Shown: positions 27,596 to 36,317 of the stretch, piece by piece
How the letters are laid out: each line of letters begins with the position of its first letter
Position numbering within the stretch: position 1 is the stretch's first letter
Made by a program: the position numbers and the translations under genes
Notes under the pieces: generated by a model
What the model saw: the letters and a program-made list of their open reading frames with translations, nothing else
Database searches by the model: none
Told to the model about the DNA's origin: nothing
DNA from: Helicobacteraceae bacterium
Lineage (GTDB): Bacteria; Campylobacterota; Campylobacteria; Campylobacterales; Helicobacteraceae
Assembly (NCBI GenBank): GCA_017508245.1
Contig: JAFVZI010000001.1
Location: 1-61,606, forward strand
Direction of reading: 5' to 3'
DNA: 61,606 nucleotides

Positions 27596-28375
27596 TCAAA
27601 TCTCAAGTTTATTTTTAATTAAATATCTACTACAACAATAATATATAAATATAGGCAATATGCTAATTATAAAATATAAGCTTATCAAAAGAAAAACATT
27701 ATCAACCTGCATTTGATTCAGCGGATAAATAGGATTAAACGAAAAATCAAAAATATCATCTACAAATATAAATAAATAGCCTGTAAAAATATTTTCAATA
27801 AGCAATATGACTACAAACAATATAATCCCTATAATTTGTCTAAATTTAGTAATCTTTCCAATATGTAAAATTGATAATATAAAAAGCACCAAAACTATAG
27901 GTTTTAGCGTGAAAACTAATGCGAATACAATGAATCTTAGAATATCTAAGAAAGTATAGTTTTCTACAATGATTCTAAAAAATTTATACATAATATGGTA
28001 TCTATCATCAATCACACTTACAAACCATAGCCAAACAACAAAAACACTAATCAACACCCAAAGCATACTTGTTAGAATCTTGGATATTAGTATCGCATCG
28101 ATGCTGACAGGCAAACTTAAAGTTAAATAGCCTTCTTGGCTGAATAATCTTGCATACAATGTTTTAATGATGATATTAAGCAAAAATACAGATGAGGCAA
28201 GTATGGCAACCGGAGCTAAGGCGATAACTACACCAACTATCCAATGTGAATTATTAAGATTGCCATTTAGACACATTCTCATAATATAAAGCAATGCTAA
28301 TAATGCGACATTTATCAAAGCAACAGAAGTGATATTTTCTAAAAATTCATATTTTAATAATTTAAAAAATTTCAA
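27596..28375 (-). CDS. ABC-2 type exporter permease
   Basis: A 259-residue protein with six to seven hydrophobic segments and no soluble domain. It begins LKYEFLENITSVALINV and has RLFSQEGYLTLSLPVS, typical of ABC-2 permeases that pair with YtrB/CcmA-type ATPases. TTG 28375 overlaps the ATPase stop by 4 bases and has AAGGAG five bases upstream. The substrate is unknown. Confidence 0.82.
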   Translation of the reverse strand: MKFFKLLKYEFLENITSVALINVALLALLYIMRMCLNGNLNNSHWIVGVVIALAPVAILASSVFLLNIIIKTLYARLFSQEGYLTLSLPVSIDAILISKILTSMLWVLISVFVVWLWFVSVIDDRYHIMYKFFRIIVENYTFLDILRFIVFALVFTLKPIVLVLFILSILHIGKITKFRQIIGIILFVVILLIENIFTGYLFIFVDDIFDFSFNPIYPLNQMQVDNVFLLISLYFIISILPIFIYYCCSRYLIKNKLEI

Positions 28376-29055
28376 AATAACTCCTTAAAAATGCTTTCTA
28401 AATCTTTGCCATCAAATCTATCTTTTAAATTTGTAATACTATCAAACTCGATAATTTCACCATATTTTATAAAAACAGCGGATGATAAAATAGATTCCAC
28501 ACTAGATATTAAATGCGTAGAAATTAGCACAGAAGCATCTTTATTGTAATTTTCCAAAATAAGCTTAAAAATCAAATCTCTAGCAACTGGATCAACACCT
28601 GCAATTGGCTCATCAAATATATATAATCCTGCTTTCCTGCTTAGAGTAAGTATCAATTGAAGTTTTTCTTTTGTCCCCTTTGACAAAGTTTTGAATTGTG
28701 AATTTAGTGATATGTCGCAATCTTTTAATAAAGATATAGACTTTGTTTTGTCAAAATCATCAAAAAAATCTGCAAAGTAAGAAATACAACGAAAAACACT
28801 CCACGATGGTGGGATAAAATTTCCATCTGGAAGATATGCTGTGCATTTTTTTGTAGTTGTACCAACCTTGCTACCATACACAAGAACATTGCCTTCATAA
28901 TTATTAATCAATCCTGTGATAATTTTTATCAACGTTGTTTTTCCAGAACCATTTGGACCAAGAAGTCCGACAATTTCGCCACTATTAATGTTAAAAGATA
29001 CATTATTAAGTGCATTAATATTGCCAAAATTCTTACTAAGATTCTTCACTTCCAA
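28372..29055 (-). CDS. ABC transporter ATP-binding protein
   Basis: The nucleotide-binding half of the exporter encoded with the downstream permease. It has Walker A GLLGPNGSGKTTLIKI, a diverged signature LSKGTKEKLQ, Walker B LYIFDEPIAGVDP, and switch His STHLISS. I chose TTG 29055, which gives the usual start EVKNLSKNFG with GATGGA upstream. An ATG at 29118 is in frame but lies in a TATAAT-rich promoter-like stretch and lacks a ribosome site. Closest in type to YtrB-like ATPases. Confidence 0.88.
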   Translation of the reverse strand: MEVKNLSKNFGNINALNNVSFNINSGEIVGLLGPNGSGKTTLIKIITGLINNYEGNVLVYGSKVGTTTKKCTAYLPDGNFIPPSWSVFRCISYFADFFDDFDKTKSISLLKDCDISLNSQFKTLSKGTKEKLQLILTLSRKAGLYIFDEPIAGVDPVARDLIFKLILENYNKDASVLISTHLISSVESILSSAVFIKYGEIIEFDSITNLKDRFDGKDLESIFKELF

Positions 29056-29170
29056 ACATATTCCATCAAAACTCCAAGTCTTATAGTTCATAAACAAAAT
29101 TATATTATATATTTTCATATTTATAATATAATGGTCCTTTAATTTTTAAGCTAAATAATGGAGTGAAGCG

Positions 29171-29809
29171 ATGTTGATTGCACCAAGTATATTATCCGCA
29201 GATTTTGGAAGGCTAAATGAAGAAATCGATGAATTAAATAAAACAGATTGTGATTATATTCATATTGATGTAATGGATGGACACTTTGTGCCAAATCTCA
29301 CTTTTGGAAAATGCGTGATTGAAGCTGTCGCCAAAAGGTCAAAAAAACCGCTAGACATACATTTAATGGTGCAAAATATAGACTTTTTTGTAAAAATGAT
29401 GATAGAATTAAAACCTTTTAGCTTAAGCTTTCATATAGAAGAAGAAAAACATATAAATAGAATCTTACATCTTATAAAGGATAATGATATAAAAACAGGC
29501 ATTGCTCTAAATCCTCATACTTCGCAAGATTCCCTAGAATACATATTAAGATATATTGATTTTGTTTTACTTATGTCTGTTAATCCGGGCTTTGGTGGGC
29601 AAAACTTTATATCAAGTACATTAGAAAAAGCTATACGATTAAAAGAAATGATAAAAGATGGTAATTTTGCTTGTAAAATATCAATGGATGGCGGAATAAA
29701 TAATCAAAATATCAATATGCTAAAAGAAGCTGGTGTTGATATAGCTATTGCCGGAAATTATATTTTCAAATCACAAAACTATCAAGAAGCTATAAATTTG
29801 CTTAGATAA
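29171..29809 (+). CDS. rpe: Ribulose-phosphate 3-epimerase
   Basis: Interconverts ribulose 5-phosphate and xylulose 5-phosphate in the pentose phosphate pathway. The 212-residue TIM barrel has PSILSADFGRL, HIDVMDGHFVPNLTFG (metal and catalytic residues), DIHLMVQN, MSVNPGFGGQNFI, and SMDGGIN. GGAG lies before ATG 29171. It overlaps the next gene by one base (TAATG). Confidence 0.97.
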   Translation: MLIAPSILSADFGRLNEEIDELNKTDCDYIHIDVMDGHFVPNLTFGKCVIEAVAKRSKKPLDIHLMVQNIDFFVKMMIELKPFSLSFHIEEEKHINRILHLIKDNDIKTGIALNPHTSQDSLEYILRYIDFVLLMSVNPGFGGQNFISSTLEKAIRLKEMIKDGNFACKISMDGGINNQNINMLKEAGVDIAIAGNYIFKSQNYQEAINLLR

Positions 29810-30558
29810 TGCAAGATTCGCTAGAAATATATGACAACCTAGTAGATATACTACAAAATAAAGATTCTATAAATTTTGATGAACTTAAGGAGATTCTAGG
29901 TGATGATTATGAAATCAACCTAGAGATTGCAAAATCACTTGGAATACCACTAAAGATTGAAGATAATAATATATCTATAAAGACTAGTGATAGCATATTT
30001 AACAATACTTTTTGTATTGTTGATATTGAGACAACAGGATTCTCTCCGCAAACAAATAATATCATTGAAATTGGTGCGATAAAGTATCGAAATGGAAAGA
30101 TTCTAGATAAATTTGAAAGCTATGTTTTTGCAAAAGAAATACCAGAAAAAATCACCGAAATAACAGGCATTGACTCATCTATGGTAGCGAATGCGCCGAT
30201 GATAGATAAAGTTTTAAGAGAATTTAAAATATTTTTAGAAGATTCTATCTTTTTAGCACATAATGCAATATTTGATTTCAATTTCATTAACGCACAATTA
30301 GCCCAAACAAAGATTCCGATAATGAAAAATCAAGTAATCTGTACGCTTGCACTAGCAAGAAAAACAATAAAAGCACAGAAATATGGTCTTGAATTTTTAA
30401 ATGGATTTCTAGACATAAACTATCCCATTAGGCATAGAGCTTATGCTGATTGCTATATAGCCCTTAGAGTGTTTGAAGAAGGGCTTTTAAACCTACCATA
30501 CGATATAAAAAGTGTGCATGACTTAATAAAGTTTATAAAGAGCAGTAAAGTAAAATAA
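29809..30558 (+). CDS. DnaQ-like 3'-5' exonuclease
   Basis: A DEDDh exonuclease resembling the proofreading subunit of DNA polymerase III. An N-terminal helical region (1-65) precedes the exonuclease domain with ExoI FCIVDIETTGF, ExoII LAHNAIFDFNFI, and ExoIII HRAYADCYIAL. All four acidic residues and the catalytic His are visible. Coupled to rpe by a one-base overlap. Whether it is the replicative epsilon subunit or a separate nuclease cannot be decided here. Confidence 0.9.
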   Translation: MQDSLEIYDNLVDILQNKDSINFDELKEILGDDYEINLEIAKSLGIPLKIEDNNISIKTSDSIFNNTFCIVDIETTGFSPQTNNIIEIGAIKYRNGKILDKFESYVFAKEIPEKITEITGIDSSMVANAPMIDKVLREFKIFLEDSIFLAHNAIFDFNFINAQLAQTKIPIMKNQVICTLALARKTIKAQKYGLEFLNGFLDINYPIRHRAYADCYIALRVFEEGLLNLPYDIKSVHDLIKFIKSSKVK

Positions 30559-30563
30559 GATAT

Positions 30564-30580
30564 TTGGCACTCTTTTTGCT
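30564..30580 (+). promoter_or_regulatory. Sigma-54 promoter (GG-N10-GC)
   Basis: TTGGCACTCTTTTTGCT contains GG at 30566-30567, exactly ten bases, then GC at 30578-30579, and matches the RpoN consensus TGGCAC-N5-TTGCT. A transcript would begin near 30590, 25 bases before the Sel1-repeat protein start at 30616. In Helicobacter and Campylobacter sigma-54 serves mainly the flagellar hook and rod genes. Confidence 0.75.
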
Positions 30581-30615
30581 TGAGCTATTTCAAACTTAAT
30601 ATGGAGTTTATATTT

Positions 30616-31494
30616 ATGAAATACATTATCTACATGATATTTTTAATTAGCTTTTCTTTTGGTAGCACTTCAGCGACAAATGCGGCTATAGCACTTGCAC
30701 AAAAAGGTAATTATGTAGAGGCATTCTCATTATTTAATAAAGCTTGCAATCAAGAAGGTGATGCTGATGGCTGTCTTGGTGTAGGGCTTATGTATATGTA
30801 TGCAGTAGGCACAAACGGAGACCATAAAAAAGCGATGGACTACTATAAAAAAGCTTGCAGTGGTGGCAATGCACTTGCGTGTTCAAATCTAGCTTCAATA
30901 TATGATAATGGAGCAGAAAATATTCCACAAGATAGATTTATGGCAAGTGAGTTGTATATGGTCGGATGCAATGGTGGAGATGTATTTGCCTGTAATAATC
31001 TAGGATATATGTATGCAAATGGACTTGGAGTAGAAAAAGATTATTTTAAGAGTTTGCAATATTATAAATTTGCTTGTGATGCAGGAAGCTCTCTTGGCTG
31101 TTATAATCTTGGACTACTTAGTAATACATATAATGTATTTGGACTAAATAAAGATAAACTAGGATTGTTGGATTTAAACTACATAGCTTGCAATCAAGGC
31201 GATTTAATAGGCTGTGCAAATCTAGGTTATATGTATGCAACAGGAATCCACGATGCCCCTAAAAATCCGTTTAATGCTATAAAATACCTAAATATAGCTT
31301 GTGAGGGTGGGGTCTTGAGTAGTTGCAACAATCTTGCTACATTTTATGAAAATGGCAAGGGAGTTCGTCAAAACTTAAGAAAAGCGATGGAATTATATGG
31401 GGTAGCTTGCGATAAAGGAGTTGAAAAAGCTTGTAAAAATTATAGAATCTTAAATCAAAAAATAATCGATGAAAATATAAGAATACTGCCTTAA
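30616..31494 (+). CDS. Secreted Cys-rich Sel1-repeat protein (Hcp-like)
   Basis: A 292-residue exported protein with signal peptide MKYIIYMIFLISFSFGSTSA and about seven Sel1-type repeats of roughly 36 residues, each with a Cys pair (for example CNQEGDADGC, CSGGNALAC, CNGGDVFAC, CDAGSSLGC). This spacing is that of the H. pylori Hcp family, whose repeats are each locked by a disulphide; some Hcp proteins bind penicillin or act on host cells. I chose ATG 30616 with GGAG upstream because earlier starts would overlap the sigma-54 promoter. Confidence 0.9.
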   Translation: MKYIIYMIFLISFSFGSTSATNAAIALAQKGNYVEAFSLFNKACNQEGDADGCLGVGLMYMYAVGTNGDHKKAMDYYKKACSGGNALACSNLASIYDNGAENIPQDRFMASELYMVGCNGGDVFACNNLGYMYANGLGVEKDYFKSLQYYKFACDAGSSLGCYNLGLLSNTYNVFGLNKDKLGLLDLNYIACNQGDLIGCANLGYMYATGIHDAPKNPFNAIKYLNIACEGGVLSSCNNLATFYENGKGVRQNLRKAMELYGVACDKGVEKACKNYRILNQKIIDENIRILP

Positions 31495-31519
31495 TCAACA
31501 AAGCCTTTAGCTTTATTGA

Positions 31520-32566
31520 TTATAGCGTTGCAATAGCTATGTCGTATTCTTCTTTTGCTATTATTCTATCTTGATACAATGAATCCAGACTTTGTGCCAT
31601 TGTCTTCATTTCAGTTAGAGTTTGACCTATTGTCATTTGTGAATTGATTTGATGGATTTTATTTTCTCTAATTAAGTTTCTAATCGCAGGTGTGCCTATC
31701 AATATCTCTGTTGCAGCGACCCTTCCACCTTCAACTCTAGGCAATAATATTTGGGAGATGATACCTTCAATCGTAATTGCAACTTGGCTTCTTACTTGGT
31801 CTTGTTTTGCACCTTCAAATGAACTAACAATCCTATTTATCGTTTGTGCCGCAGAGTTTGTATGCAACGTTCCAATGACTAAGTGTCCCGTTTCTGCTGC
31901 TTCAAGTGCGATTTCCATTGTTTCTGTATTTCTCATCTCGCCTATAAATATAATATCTGGATCCTCTCTAAGAGCTGATTTCAAAGCCCTATTAAATGTC
32001 TTTGTATCTTCACCAACATTTCTATATGAAAACAATGAATTAATACCTTTATGAACATATTCTACTGGGTCTTCGATACAAAGTATATGCTTTTTTTGCG
32101 TATGATTTATTTCGTTAATCATAGCGGCAACTGTCGTGGTTTTACCACTACCAGTTGGTCCGGTAACCAGTATCAATCCCTTTCTTCTTGTAACAAGATT
32201 CTTCAATATATTTGGGGCATTTATACCTTCTAGTGTAGGAATTTTTGTAGTAATGACCCTAAATGCAGCAGCTACACTTCCCATAGTATAATAATAATTA
32301 ACCCTAAATCTCCCAATATCTTCTAAATCGATAGAAAAATCAAGCTCTCTTTCTTCTTCTAAAGTCTTTTTTTGCTTATCTGTCAATAATGTATAGCATA
32401 ATCTATCAATTTCTCTTTTTTCCAAAACTGGCAAATTAAGCTTAACAAGAATACCGTCAATTCTTATCTGCGGTTCACTTCTAGCAACTAAGTGCAAGTC
32501 AGAAGCATCGTGCTTCAATGTAGCTTTTAACAAAGTGCTTATATCATAGGTTGGTGATTGTTCCAT
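31520..32566 (-). CDS. pilT: PilT-type retraction ATPase
   Basis: A hexameric secretion-superfamily ATPase that powers pilus retraction, twitching and DNA uptake in other bacteria. The 348-residue product has the N-terminal ASDLHLVARSEPQIRIDG, Walker A VTGPTGSGKTTT, DPDIIFIGEMRNTETMEIAL, ETGHLVIGTLHTNSAAQTI, and the PilT mark AIRNLIRENKIHQI. All functional motifs look intact. It is the last gene of an operon with three minor pseudopilins. H. pylori lacks pilT, so this is a notable presence. Confidence 0.95.
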   Translation of the reverse strand: MEQSPTYDISTLLKATLKHDASDLHLVARSEPQIRIDGILVKLNLPVLEKREIDRLCYTLLTDKQKKTLEEERELDFSIDLEDIGRFRVNYYYTMGSVAAAFRVITTKIPTLEGINAPNILKNLVTRRKGLILVTGPTGSGKTTTVAAMINEINHTQKKHILCIEDPVEYVHKGINSLFSYRNVGEDTKTFNRALKSALREDPDIIFIGEMRNTETMEIALEAAETGHLVIGTLHTNSAAQTINRIVSSFEGAKQDQVRSQVAITIEGIISQILLPRVEGGRVAATEILIGTPAIRNLIRENKIHQINSQMTIGQTLTEMKTMAQSLDSLYQDRIIAKEEYDIAIATL

Positions 32567-32586
32567 ATTTTACTCCAAAAAATAAT

Positions 32587-33051
32587 TTAAGGTTTTACAA
32601 CCTGTCGTTTAGTAACTCTAAAAGTTTGATTTGTGATAGGATTGACAACATAACCAGAAACATCGAGAACCATCGTATTTACTTTTGTTTGTTTTACTGC
32701 ATCGATATCGTTTGACGATGGATCATCTACATTCACTAATGGTGTCATTTTATATGTAAATTTATATTCATTGTTTGCACCATAATTGATACTGCGAATA
32801 ATCGGCGCCATAGTATTTGGTCGCACTTGCATGTTATATTTACCCTCCGCATATTTGAAACCATTTCTTTGAATATATAAAATAGCAAGCTCAATAGTAG
32901 ATTCCATATACAAATCAAGCTGAATTGCAATATGCTGATTTGTAGTAGTATTTAATGTGCTTGAACTAAGCTTTACCCCTAAGATTCCAAGAGTGGCGAC
33001 CACAACCATTATGATAATGGCAAATATCATACCAAATGCTTGTCTTTTCAT
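32587..33051 (-). CDS. Minor pseudopilin, PilX/GspK-like, lacking Glu5
   Basis: A 154-residue protein starting MKRQAFGMIFAIIIMVVVAT: a short basic leader, probable prepilin peptidase cut after Ala5, and a hydrophobic helix. Mature position 5 is Phe, not the usual Glu. Loss of Glu5 is known for the tip pseudopilin GspK and its relatives. The C-terminal part is a small soluble domain without known motifs. It overlaps the PilW-like gene by 4 bases (ATGA). Confidence 0.8.
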   Translation of the reverse strand: MKRQAFGMIFAIIIMVVVATLGILGVKLSSSTLNTTTNQHIAIQLDLYMESTIELAILYIQRNGFKYAEGKYNMQVRPNTMAPIIRSINYGANNEYKFTYKMTPLVNVDDPSSNDIDAVKQTKVNTMVLDVSGYVVNPITNQTFRVTKRQVVKP

Positions 33052-33884
33052 TGCATTATCACCCCTTCCTTACAAAATTCTGGCATAAAATCCATAGTCT
33101 TATTAGTAAAACAAAGTCTCACACGAAGCAAACCTGATTGAGCTTCTGACCAGATATAGAAATTTGATACACCTTGAGCCAGTGTTTGATCGGTGCCATC
33201 ATCTAATATTAAATCTCCATTATTATTTTTTTCCAAACTAACTGGAGTTGTATTTACAATAATTGCTATATCTCCTATTTTTGATGGGGAGCTGCCAAGA
33301 GTCATTGTCGTATCTGAATTAATATTATTTATACGAAACAATGCTCCACTATTACTAGTATTGGAATAGTATTTATCGACAACTGTACCATCTTTATTTA
33401 CAAAAGGAAAATACACGCCAATCTTTCCTACAAGATTCTTTAACGATAATAATTTATCTTGCGAGAATGCAGTAGTTAGAGTAGTGCCATTTGAATTCGA
33501 TAAATCAATAAATCCACTGAAAAATGGTAAATTTGAACCACTACCTTGATATGTACCAAAATAGCCATTTAAAGCATCCATATTCTTTGAGATAAATACT
33601 AATTCTTTGTTATCTTTAAGCTGCCCCATATCGCGCTTATTTATACTTGATATATCCGTATAGGCGTTGCCATTTCTAATAGCAATAGAATCCCATACAG
33701 AATCCTGTAAATATTTTGAAATTTGCAATATAGCAGATGTCCCATCTAACTCCATTTTTGCGTATTCTTTTTGTATTGCATAGTTTTGCATAATTTGCAC
33801 TATAGCCATAGAGCCGGCAATAGCTACTAAACCAGTGATAACTATAACAAAAACCATCTCTAACATAGTAAATGCTTTTCTCAT
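33048..33884 (-). CDS. Minor pseudopilin, PilW-like
   Basis: A 278-residue protein with class III signal MRKAFTMLEMVFVIVITGLV: a basic leader cut after Ala4, then Phe1 and Glu5 in a hydrophobic helix. The large C-terminal domain (to residue 278) includes two Cys near the end (CFTNKTMDFMPEFC) that could form a disulphide loop. Size and place match PilW/GspJ-type minor pilins that prime filament assembly. It overlaps its neighbours by 4 and 1 bases. Confidence 0.85.
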   Translation of the reverse strand: MRKAFTMLEMVFVIVITGLVAIAGSMAIVQIMQNYAIQKEYAKMELDGTSAILQISKYLQDSVWDSIAIRNGNAYTDISSINKRDMGQLKDNKELVFISKNMDALNGYFGTYQGSGSNLPFFSGFIDLSNSNGTTLTTAFSQDKLLSLKNLVGKIGVYFPFVNKDGTVVDKYYSNTSNSGALFRINNINSDTTMTLGSSPSKIGDIAIIVNTTPVSLEKNNNGDLILDDGTDQTLAQGVSNFYIWSEAQSGLLRVRLCFTNKTMDFMPEFCKEGVIMQ

Positions 33885-34549
33885 TAATTATCCTTCGCAA
33901 AAGGGACATCTGTCCCTATATTTGTCGCATAGTATTTATAAGTAGATACATGCTCTTTAGTGCCATTAAGGTGTCTAGATAATTTCACTTCTATTTCTTT
34001 TATATCTGTTATACCATTCGCATTCACAATAGTTCCAGCAGTCGTATCGTTGCCAAAATCGACATCCACATATTTCACAATCACATCAAGAATAAAAAAA
34101 TTATTGCCACCTGATGTTATAGTTTGTGAGTAACCATTAAATGCACCTATATTATCAAGATTGCCAGATTGTGCGATACTCTGTGCTTGCTTGGCACTTG
34201 GATCGCACATTCTTCGTCTATCCGATATACCAAGACCAGGCTTGGAAATGATATTTGGTTTACTTGGATCCAAAACTCTACAATCAAGACCTGTATTTCC
34301 TGTATTTAATATATAATAACCACCAGAAGCAGTAAAATTATCTAGTGGTCCTTGAATATTGCCTAGATCCCACGGCTTATTTCTAATAGTGTTCATTAAA
34401 GTCAATGCATTATAATAGCCTATTACATTTTGAGATTCTATTGTGTTAGCATTGCTTTGTCGCACAATAAGTGGTATGCTAAGTATTACCAAACCCACCA
34501 CAACTATAGAAAACACAAGCTCTATAAAAGTGAATGCCGATCGCCTCAT
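33884..34549 (-). CDS. Minor pseudopilin, PilV/GspI-like
   Basis: A 221-residue protein with MRRSAFTFIELVFSIVVVGL: basic leader, cut after Ala5, mature Phe1 and Glu5, hydrophobic helix. The C-terminal domain has two Cys (CRVLDPS, RRMCDPS) about 27 residues apart. It is the first gene of the run PilV-like, PilW-like, PilX-like, pilT, with a one-base overlap to the next. The 151 bases upstream hold no gene and presumably the operon promoter. Confidence 0.87.
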   Translation of the reverse strand: MRRSAFTFIELVFSIVVVGLVILSIPLIVRQSNANTIESQNVIGYYNALTLMNTIRNKPWDLGNIQGPLDNFTASGGYYILNTGNTGLDCRVLDPSKPNIISKPGLGISDRRRMCDPSAKQAQSIAQSGNLDNIGAFNGYSQTITSGGNNFFILDVIVKYVDVDFGNDTTAGTIVNANGITDIKEIEVKLSRHLNGTKEHVSTYKYYATNIGTDVPFAKDN

Positions 34550-34700
34550 CAGCCAACCCCTTTAAAAATATAAGATAAAAAGTAAATAGAAATATAACAT
34601 AACTATAAAAATAAACAAATTAAAATAATCACAATCTTATGCTAAAACTAAAAATATAGCAAAAAGTAGTATAGATTCCGTCATTTTAAAATAAAATTCA

Positions 34701-35789
34701 TTATTGTAAATTGTTATATATTTTCTCTCCCATCTCGCTACAAAGTGTAAGTTTCATATTAGGACTCATCATATCACCTGTGCGATAGCCATCTTGAAGT
34801 GTTTTTTGCACAGCTCTTATTATAGCCTCACTTTCGGCTTTAAGGTTAAAAGAAATATCTAACATCATCGCAGCACTAAGGATTGCACCTATTGGATTTG
34901 CTTTGTTTTCTCCGGCGATATCTGGTGCACTACCGTGAATTGGCTCATACATACCAAAATTGCTCGACAATTCCTTAGAATCTGATAAAGAAGCAGATGG
35001 TATTACGCCTATTGTGCCTGTAATCACACTTGCTTCATCGCTCAATATATCACCAAACATATTTTCTGTTAAAATCACATCAAATTGACTTGGCTCACGA
35101 CAAATCTGCATTGCCGCATTATCTACATACATAAAAGAAAGCTCTACATCGCTATATTCTTTTGAAATAGATTCTACTATTTCACGCCAAAGCCTAGAGC
35201 TGCTTAGCACATTTGCTTTATCAACAGAGACAATCTTTTTCTTGCGATTTCGTGCGATATTAAATGCCACTCTTGCAATAGATTCTATTTGTGAAGCACT
35301 ATAAGTCATACCATCGGTGGCTACTTTCTCTCCATTTATAATCTCAAGTTTATGCTCACCAAAATAAACACCGCCTATAAGCTCACGTACGATAATAAAA
35401 TCGATCCCTTTATCAAGTATAGAATCTTTTAGCGGACTAGCACTTCTTAATTCTTGCAAAAGTGTAGCTGGACGAATATTTGCAAATAATCCCAATTCCT
35501 TTCTTAATTGTAAAAGTGCAGTTTCTGGACGATTATGGCTTGGCTCATTGTCCCATTTTGGACCACCTACTGCACCAAGTAAAACACTATCACTTCTTTT
35601 GCAAGATTCTAAAGTGGCAGCAGGCAAGCACTCTCCATATTTATCGATAGCACAACCGCCGGCAAGTAATTCATTAAAAATAAATTTATGATTATAGATT
35701 TGTGCTATTTTTTCCAAAATCTTACAAGCTTGCTCTACAATCTCTTTGCCTATGCCATCTCCTTGTATTACAGCTATATTCTTTTGCAT
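34701..35789 (-). CDS. leuB: 3-isopropylmalate dehydrogenase
   Basis: NAD-dependent oxidative decarboxylation of 3-isopropylmalate, the third step of leucine synthesis. The 362-residue product shows IAVIQGDGIGKEIVEQA, GAVGGPKWD, LLQLRKELGLFANIRPA, ENMFGDILSDEASVITG, and EPIHGSAPDIAGENKANP. Last gene of leuA-leuC-leuD-leuB. The leucine pathway is absent from H. pylori, so this organism is less auxotrophic. Confidence 0.97.
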   Translation of the reverse strand: MQKNIAVIQGDGIGKEIVEQACKILEKIAQIYNHKFIFNELLAGGCAIDKYGECLPAATLESCKRSDSVLLGAVGGPKWDNEPSHNRPETALLQLRKELGLFANIRPATLLQELRSASPLKDSILDKGIDFIIVRELIGGVYFGEHKLEIINGEKVATDGMTYSASQIESIARVAFNIARNRKKKIVSVDKANVLSSSRLWREIVESISKEYSDVELSFMYVDNAAMQICREPSQFDVILTENMFGDILSDEASVITGTIGVIPSASLSDSKELSSNFGMYEPIHGSAPDIAGENKANPIGAILSAAMMLDISFNLKAESEAIIRAVQKTLQDGYRTGDMMSPNMKLTLCSEMGEKIYNNLQ

Positions 35790-35803
35790 ATATTATCCTT
35801 ACT

Positions 35804-36295
35804 TTATCTTTTTGCAATCCAATTTAAATAACCATTTGAATTGATAATTTCTTGTATAAATGATGGAAAAGGTGGAGTATTAAACTTCTCATTTGTTCTT
35901 AAATTTGTAATAACTCCACTATCAAGATTAATCTCTACTTCATCGCCCTGCTCTATTGCCTCTGCTGCCTCTTTAGATTCTATGATTGCAAGTCCTATAT
36001 TTATAGCATTGCGATAAAAGATTCTTGCAAAACTCTTTGCAATAATACAATTTATCCCACTCGCCTTTATTGCAATAGGTGCGTGTTCCCTACTTGAGCC
36101 ACAACCAAAATTCCACCCACCTACCATAATATCACCATCTTTTACTCTTCTTACAAATCCCTCATCAATATCCTCCATACAATGCCCTGCAAGCTCTTTA
36201 TGATCAGTTGTATTTAGATATCTTGCAGGAATGATTACATCTGTATCTACATTATCATTATATTTATGAACAAAACCTTTTACCTTCATTTTCAT
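35804..36295 (-). CDS. leuD: 3-isopropylmalate dehydratase small subunit
   Basis: Partner of LeuC in the isomerisation of 2- to 3-isopropylmalate. The 163-residue swivel-domain protein has [18 protein letters not shown] and [20 protein letters not shown], the substrate-binding signature. ATG 36295 is 22 bases after leuC, and leuB follows after 14 bases. Confidence 0.95.
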   Translation of the reverse strand: MKMKVKGFVHKYNDNVDTDVIIPARYLNTTDHKELAGHCMEDIDEGFVRRVKDGDIMVGGWNFGCGSSREHAPIAIKASGINCIIAKSFARIFYRNAINIGLAIIESKEAAEAIEQGDEVEINLDSGVITNLRTNEKFNTPPFPSFIQEIINSNGYLNWIAKR

Positions 36296-36317
36296 ACCCT
36301 TTTTTTAATCTTAGATT

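Noticed and set aside
29056-29118. Extra N-terminal residues on the ABC ATPase from ATG 29118
   Set aside because: The segment overlaps TATAAT-rich promoter-like DNA and has no ribosome site; TTG 29055 gives the normal family start.
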